A DNA stretch of 64,000 nt from positions 2,790,001 to 2,854,000 of the forward strand of contig JBCAQO010000001.1 of the NCBI GenBank assembly GCA_039111635.1, given 5' to 3'. A program made the translations under genes and the position numbers. Below, one piece after another: positions 58,001-64,000 of this stretch. The notes beneath the pieces were generated by a model. The model was given only the letters and a program-made list of their open reading frames with translations, did no database searches and was not told the DNA's origin. How positions within the stretch are numbered: the stretch's first letter is position 1; each line of letters opens with the position of its first letter. Source of the DNA: Heterobasidion occidentale (Eukaryota > Basidiomycota > Agaricomycetes > Russulales > Bondarzewiaceae).

Positions 58001-59409
58001 AGGAGGGATGCATGATGCTAGCGCGTAGCCTGAGCGTCTGTTCCCAGGACTGTCGGCATGGGTAAGGAACAGCGAGGCCGAGCATTCCTGGCATCTGACG
58101 CGATTATCAGACAGCTACGCATGCATGATCTGGCGAGGCGGTTCTGGGCGTGCGCTCCTCGGCCATCATCTTGAATGCCTTGTTGCTCAAACCGTGCACG
58201 CCCCCATCTATCATCAGTCTTCTCTGGATCCGTTCCTTGCACCATGCAGACGACTCTCTGTCATGACGGCAGGTCCTCACACATGGAGTATATATATACG
58301 GGCCAGATGCGCGCTCTCATCAAGTATGTGGTCTATCTTGGTCTGCTCATAGCGTCAAGCCTGTAGGCGTCCACATTTGTATCAATGGAGCTCATCTCGG
58401 GAACTCCGTCCCTGAAACGTCGTCCGTGACTTTTCTTTGGCATGTTCAAAGACAGATATGAGCAATACCAAGAGGTTCACAAAGCTGGACCAAGCAAGCC
58501 CCTATTCCGCACGAGCCAACAGAGCATGGGCTAACACGGTGACTTGGACATGGATGACCGACAATTGGCCTGTTCGGAGTGTGGGGCGGAGGTCGTATTG
58601 AGGTAGTCATGTATTTTGCGTACAGACATAGGAGGTTAACGGTAACCTCATCATATCAGGTGTTGGGAGATTGGGAGGATTGCTGATTTGGATCCGGTGA
58701 TGGGAGAGGGCGTGTAAGATTGAGGGTCTCCGGTTGGGCCCAATCCACCGCGCAGGCCGGACGTGATGGAGACAGAAAGCACCTTGTGAATGTTGTGCAC
58801 TGAGGCGAAATGCGGCGATGACCGGGGGTATCGAGCACTGGGAGAGACATGGCCGACCGGAGTGCAGGTCTCAAGGTGCCATTGTGGGCATGCGCGGAGG
58901 CGGCTGGACGCTGGCCGGCAGCAAGGCCGATGGACGGAGACCGACTGGTGCCGGGGAGGAGGCCGGAGACCGAAACGGGCAAGCGCCGAGCGGTGTCTGC
59001 CGGGTAGAAATAGGGCAACGGGTGGAAATCGCTCGAACAAGCGTCAGTACACTTCACAGCAAGTCTCCTCCTCGTCTGCTCCTCCTCCACCTTTTTCTTC
59101 CCTCCTCTCACGACCTTTACACGACCCCGCACGACGTTCGCTTTGTTATCTGCATTTCGTCGCTCTTCTATTCACCCCGCCAGCGCGCTCTATCTTCAAT
59201 ATCTTCGGACTTATTTGTCAAATTTCTCGTCTCTCTCGAAGGTGATTCCCCTCGATCCTCCAACCCTGGGCAATTCGCTCATGTGCGCCCGATGATCAGT
59301 CTCTGTTTCTATACTATCTCTTTCAATTTGAATAGTGCGTCACTTACCCTCTGGTCTATTTTCGGTTCCCTGCGCTTGCTTACAATTCGGTTCAAACTAT
59401 AGAGCAGAT
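55045..59409. other. Gene-poor interval of 4.4 kb before the Ras gene
   Basis: No protein family was recognised on either strand. A few frames (56040-56120, ERKALVARFFEVYLACADNL; 57530-57680) look coding-like but stop early. The last 350 bp are pyrimidine-rich with TTTCTTCCCTCC-like stretches and probably form the Ras promoter and 5' UTR. No long repeats were spotted by eye. Confidence 0.4.
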
Positions 59410-60276
59410 ATGGACAGTTGGAGAGTAGCCGTGCTGGGCGACGGTGGTGTCGGGAAAACGGCGCTGGCTGTTCAGGTGCGTCGTCCCGCATAATCTTTTT
59501 CAAGCCGCGACGGATAAACATGATTACATAGTTCACGCTTAACTGCTTCGTCGGTAAGTCCATCTTGATCTTGAATATCAGAAGGGGAGCGACTGAGCTT
59601 TTGAATCTTTTCGCCTCCTTCTCGCAGAGGTAAGCGATGGTTTCAACCGTTGAATACTTCTGGAATGACGGCCGGATCTTAGACTTATGATCCTACAATA
59701 GAGGATGCGTATAGAAAGCAACTTGTAGTCGACAATCGGATGTGTTTTGTAGAGGTTATTGACACTGCGGGTCAAGGTACGACTCTTGCTCCCGAAATCT
59801 CTTCTCTCTTATGCTCACCGATCATCAAGAGGAGTACGCAACTTTACGCGACCAGTGGGTGCGGTGAGTTATGGGATGAGAGATACATGTCTGTGCTCTT
59901 TCCTCACCACTTTCTCAGCGAGGGTCAAGGATTTATCCTTGTGTATTCCATCGCGTCGCGGGCGACATTTGATCGTCTGGACGTCTTCCGCCAATCAATG
60001 ATGCGGGTGAAACGTCAAAAGCCTATTTTTATGCTCGTTGGCAACAAGTGTGACAAAGGATACGAACGGGAGGTTTCTCGAGAGGAGGGGCAAGCGCTGG
60101 CGCGGCAATTTGGTTGCGATTTCCTGGAGACATCCGCGAAAACAGCACAAAATGTGGAGCGTCTCTTCACAAGCCTTGTCCGCATGCTTCGTAACACGAA
60201 ACAGACAGAGCAGGCATTGGCAACCCCCGGGAGGCCACTCGAGAAGGAGAAGAAGCGGAAATGTATTATCATGTAG
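59410..60276 (+). CDS. RAS: Ras-family small GTPase with CAAX tail
   Basis: 191 residues with human-Ras numbering preserved. P-loop GDGGVGKT (residues 10-17), FVETYDPTIEDAYRKQ (28-43; effector Y32, T35), DTAGQEEYATLRDQW (D57, Q61), then GQGFILVYSIASRATFDRLD, VGNKCDK and DFLETSAKTAQNVERLF. It ends in lysines and the farnesylation box CIIM. Coding exons: 59410-59475 (about 66 nt), 59532-59553, a 2-nt exon AG at 59628-59629, then from 59683 on. Glu30 needs the 2-nt exon. Residue 11 is Asp, where animal Ras has Ala. Ras GTPases control cAMP signalling, morphogenesis and mating in basidiomycetes; a specific role is not deducible. Stop at 60274-60276. Confidence 0.92.
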
Positions 60277-60889
60277 GGATACGTCTCGCTACGATTGCTG
60301 GACACTAGACTCCCTATACTCTGCTTTTACCTGCCTCCGATGATACCAACTTTTCTTTCTGTGTATTTGGTTTGGCCTATTGGGATGTTCTTACGGCGTT
60401 GGATGCACGTTTGCACGATCTGTCAGATGCCTTCTACGTTTTCTTTTTTGATCTCTCCTTCACGTGCTTATTCTTCCGCCGGCTACGACCTTCACGCTAT
60501 CGAACACTCCCTGGGGCTTTGAGTGACTCGTGTACTCATTGATGGAGTCTCACAGTATCGAATACTCTGTATACATTCTGTACACTCGGTACAATGACTG
60601 AAGCCATCGGACAAAGATAGAGGGCTCGTGAGCTGGTCTCACATCCTAGCCCGTATCGTAGATTGGCGTCACTGTTGGAAGCTGCGTTTTGATCATTTGA
60701 TACGCTTTTACGAATTTTTAAGAGGAGACCTGACAGTATCGGAATGTGATAGAGGGCAAGAGTCCGAGAAGAACAAATACTGAGAAGGACAGATCTAGTG
60801 TGGAACAGTCAGGCACCTAGTCTTCCATCCAATTCTAGCCTTTCACCGGTCGCCACCATTGAAAGGCACGTCTAACAACGATTCACCAT
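60277..60889. other. Intergenic region between convergent Ras and PXMP4 genes
   Basis: A 3'-3' interval of about 610 bp. It holds no recognised gene. Short alternating TGTACA/GTACAC-type runs occur near 60570-60600. Confidence 0.45.
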
Positions 60890-61634
60890 TCATGTGTTAT
60901 ACCAGAACAACGTCCGCAGGCTGTTCCAGTGCTCGGAATCCCGATACAGGTATTTCATGGAGTTGAACATCCCGGGCTGAATGGTCTCCCCCCGATGTTG
61001 GAATAACCACATGACCATTCCCCAAGATACGGCCGCGAAGACGGAGAAGTAGCGGGAGTCTGGGGGAACAGGCTTTACGCCAGAGGGGCTCGTGGATGGC
61101 ATGGAGTAAGGCGATCCAGCACGGGGTATGAAAGATGCTACGACGCGCGAGCAAACGTACAGTACAATCTTTATGTCAAAAACACGTACCACATCAGCTT
61201 GAGCCGTACATACGATCAGCGCAATACACGTACTTGTTCATTGATAGCGTTTCGGTCGCCAAAAACAATGTAGCCGCCGAGCAGACCTGCAAAGAACGTA
61301 TCATGGGATCTCTCCTTTCCGCCGTTGAGTTTCTTCTGGAGGAGCAAAAACGTCTTGTAGAGCGAGACGAATTTGGCGAGGTTCAGTGCATGATGTTTCG
61401 TAGCGCGAAAAATGACCCGCAGACGAGTCTGCCAGCTGCATCTGATCAATATCTACCCCAGCTACTACCAAAGGCAAAGTGAACTTACTCTCCGCGCCCG
61501 AATAGAATAGCCATTATCAAGGCATGGGGGAACCTCACTTTAGCTCCATACACCAACCCATTCCGTGCGCCCTTCAAGATGGCCAGGTAGTCATGATAGC
61601 GCGGGTCCGCAAGAATTTCTTCAATGTTAGGCAT
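60890..61634 (-). CDS. PXMP4: Peroxisomal membrane protein PXMP4/PMP24
   Basis: The start MPNIEEILADPRYHDYLAIL at 61634 leads to KGARNGLVYGAKVRFPHALI and MAILFGRGE, the family opening. An intron joins it to ATKHHALNLAKFVSLYKTFL and KERSHDTFFAGLLGGYIVFG with DRNAINEQ. After another intron come YVCSRVVASFIPRAG, VFAAVSWGMVMWLFQHRGE, QPGMFNSMKYLYRDSEHW and LFWYNT at 60890. The GLVYGAKVRFPHAL and FGDRNAINEQ blocks are diagnostic of the Tim17-superfamily protein PXMP4 in peroxisomal membranes; its transport role is not established. About three introns. Confidence 0.88.
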
Positions 61635-61988
61635 GTATATGAGTATACTCGTGCAATGCGGTATGTGGGGAAGAGACGATGAAATGTGGGGTATCAAATA
61701 TGACAAGCAGCTTACCAGCCAACCTGTGGCCGGTTACTTGGAGATCAAATGGGTTCGGATGAATTCACAATCACATGCTTTTGGATACACAGCTGCCGAC
61801 TCGTGTTAAGTTTAGTATAAGTCGTCTACTCTTTGAAAAAATGACTTCCTGGTTCTTTTGTCGTCTACACGATGAATAGACATAGCTACAGAGGTATATT
61901 GATTCTTTGATAGTGCAGGATATAGTGGTACAATACGAAATACGACTTGAAACTGGCAAGAAAATACTTTGAGAGCCAGCTACTGTAA
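61635..61988. promoter_or_regulatory. Intergenic region upstream of PXMP4
   Basis: About 350 bp between the PXMP4 start and the end of the next minus-strand gene. No coding or repeat signal was recognised. Confidence 0.4.
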
Positions 61989-64000
61989 TTATCGAGAAAT
62001 TGGCTCGTCCCTGTCGCCACCGACACTGAACTGTAATAATTGTGAACTAGCATCAGGGAAAAACTCGTCTTTGAAATCGAACTGTGACAAGGGAATCCAT
62101 TCAACCTGTAGTAGAGATGTGATCAACGGAAGAAGATGGCCTGCAATGAAGGACTCACGCCTCCTGGAGTATGACCTTCGCCCTGTTGGCCATCTAAGAC
62201 GACAAACCGTCGATAATTATCCATAATGGCTGGTTGCAATTGTATAGAAGCGAGAGATGTTAAGATCTCTCTCTCGACAGAAGAAGACCATTGCTCCTCC
62301 GGCAACTCTGTATGCTGTTCTACAAACGATCGCAAACACCGCTCTAAGATGTCACGTGCTTGCAGGAGAGGAAGTTCGGTTTGCCAGGAGACCCAGGTTG
62401 ACACTTGTCTGCTGTTAGACTGACTGATAGGCGGTGTTGACAGAAGTGACAGTTCTCCTGCCTCGACCATCTTTAACAGGTCAGCATATGCAAAGGACCC
62501 TCTGAGATTGAGTCAGCAATAAAAAATATGATATAGAAAGAGAACGAACTGCTCAAAATTGATAAGGGGTTCAGAACCACAGGTATCTCTAGCCAGCATG
62601 GCTAATAACGACGGAGTGATGTAACAGTCCCATAGAGGATGTTCTTCTATCATAGATATCAATCTATATACAGCAAATGGATAGTCTTTAAAAGCAGCTG
62701 GCGTAAACGTGATGATGCCACCTGAAGCCAGTAAAAAAATCAGGAACTACATGGAAAACAGAGACGAACAGACCTAGTGGATAAATCTCGCGTACACCCC
62801 ATCGTTTAGAAGATACGCTTTGATGTGTTCCATATGTGAAGAACTGCGTGTGTGAGAATTTCTTGCGACGTTCGGTAAGGGTTGGTAACTTGGACAAAGT
62901 GGTCAAGGAGCCAACGTGCACGAAAACAATGCGAGCATGGGTATTGAGGCCGACATCCGGTGCGCCGCAGCGTTTTAAGATTGACCTCAACGCTATTGTT
63001 TCGAACTCCTCCTGCGAGTGGTCGCCACGAAAGTTCCATATGCAATACTTTCGATTGAGCTGCGACATATGATCGTGAAGCCATTTCGGAAATTTGAGGA
63101 TGTGTAGAGCGCGATGATACATAGGATCGCCACGAAGAACGCGGGGAGGATCTGAGATTGGCTCTGGATTGCGAACCAGTTGGGAAAACATTTTCTTCTC
63201 TTCAGGAGTTCGCCATATTCGCAGAGCAACGGCTTCCTTCTCAGACATTGCCCATGGAATGAGTGCTGCAACGAAGGCCCCAGTATTTTGAAGTCGCATG
63301 GGTACTTTAAACTCATGGCACAATTCTGCGGAGGTGGAGGGTATAACAAGCATGAGAGCCGATAGATCTGTTTGATGAGAATGCAGGATAACATAGGTCA
63401 CCTGCGTTCGAGGTTTGTCACACTGATCAGAACAAAAGATGTCCCTTGTACATACCAATCTCCTCGGCGACATATACTTGTTAAGTGTTTGAAATGCCTC
63501 AGATGCTTCGACATCCTTGTCATCAACAGGTCCGAACTTGGCCATTTGCGCGACGGGCATGCATGCTGATTGAAGTAAACTGAAGTCGGAGATATGTAGC
63601 AGCTTCGCCAACCTCATGGAGTCGACCGGACGCTCGTCATCGAAGTGATAACTGAATCGTGACCCGTTCGGTATCCCCTCTGTCAAATTAGATAACATCG
63701 CATTACATAGTCGTTCGGCACGATCTCTCTCGGTATTGAGGAAAATCTCGCCGACCCATTTGAATTTCCGCGGTATTCTACAGCATTTATCAGTATGAAA
63801 AGATATAACATCGATGTGATCAAACCTATATGTGCTGCTCGCGCTTGACTTAAAAGCAGGAGCAGAAGGACGCGACAAGGAATTCCTGATTTCGAAGCGT
63901 TGAATGGATTTCAGTCAAGATATATCGCAGAGGACCATACTTTGGCACTGAATCCAAAAACTCCAGTACGGCGGCCATCGGTTCCCTGAGAGTTTGGCTG
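61989..64000 (-). CDS. Large protein of unrecognised family (5' end outside the window)
   Basis: The gene runs off the right edge. Exons read, from the edge: LREPMAAVLEFLDSVPK, NSLSRPSAPAFKSSASSTYR, IPRKFKWVGEIFLNTERDRA, HFDDERPVDSMRLAKLLHIS, YVILHSHQTDLSALMLVIPS, LIPWAMSEKEAVALRIWRTP, KFPKWLHDHMSQLNRKYCIW, ARIVFVHVGSLTTLSKLPTL and QFFTYGTHQSVSSKRWGVRE. It ends VEWIPLSQFDFKDEFFPDAS and a short tail with the stop at 61989. At least five introns of 50-70 nt. No domain I can name with confidence is seen; the mixed alpha/beta phrases suggest a folded protein of at least 550 residues. A chromatin-linked role was considered but not supported. Confidence 0.7.

Noticed and set aside
62000..64000. A chromodomain or RITS-like assignment for the last gene
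   Set aside because: No chromo-type motif could be seen; the impression came from memory of similar unknown proteins only.

Overview
The window is nuclear DNA of a filamentous basidiomycete, most likely an Agaricomycete. Genes are interrupted by many GT-AG introns of about 50-80 nt, genes on both strands are packed closely, and the proteins (Vma5, Urb2, Tim10, Utp4, Has1, Pom33, Sgf11, Bet1, Ulp1, Ras, PXMP4) are fungal housekeeping types. No CRISPR array, rRNA gene, intact transposon or secondary-metabolite cluster was seen.

Layout. 1-14 kb: the 3' end of the V-ATPase subunit C gene (+), a multi-KH RNA-binding protein (-), an RWD/RBR ubiquitin ligase (-), the large pre-rRNA processing factor Urb2 (+) and threonine aldolase Gly1 (-). 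14-24 kb: a secreted App1-type phosphatase (+), a tiny SERF/zinc-finger protein (+), Tim10 (-) divergent from the U3 snoRNP protein Utp4 (+), an Mpv17/Sym1 protein (-) and a Pmu1-type histidine phosphatase (-). 24-44 kb: a highly fragmented GH15 glycosidase (+), peptidyl-tRNA hydrolase 2 copy A (-), Has1 helicase (+), Pom33 (+), a small membrane protein (+), a CBS/PB1 membrane protein (+), Sgf11 (+), peptidyl-tRNA hydrolase 2 copy B (+), a small single-TM protein (-) and a UPF0658 Golgi protein (+). 44-64 kb: SNARE Bet1 (+), SUMO protease Ulp1 (-), two intron-containing tRNA-Met(CAT) genes (+), a Yippee protein (+), a small unknown protein (+), a Ras GTPase (+), peroxisomal PXMP4 (-) and an unrecognised protein (-) that runs off the right edge. 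The stretches 51.4-54.7 kb and 55.0-59.4 kb are gene-poor and hold only broken ORFs.

The genes do not form one pathway. Three encode nucleolar ribosome-biogenesis factors (Urb2, Utp4, Has1) and several act in membrane traffic or at organelles. The most striking feature is exon architecture. Frame-preserving microexons are needed to rebuild conserved motifs: 2 nt in Ras, 6 nt at the same codon in both PTH2 paralogues, 8, 9, 9 and 11 nt in GH15, 11 nt in Pmu1, and 15 nt in Gly1. Copy 2 of the tandem tRNA-Met pair has lost the D-loop G18-G19. All gene models were deduced by eye from conserved protein families and splice signals; no search was run.
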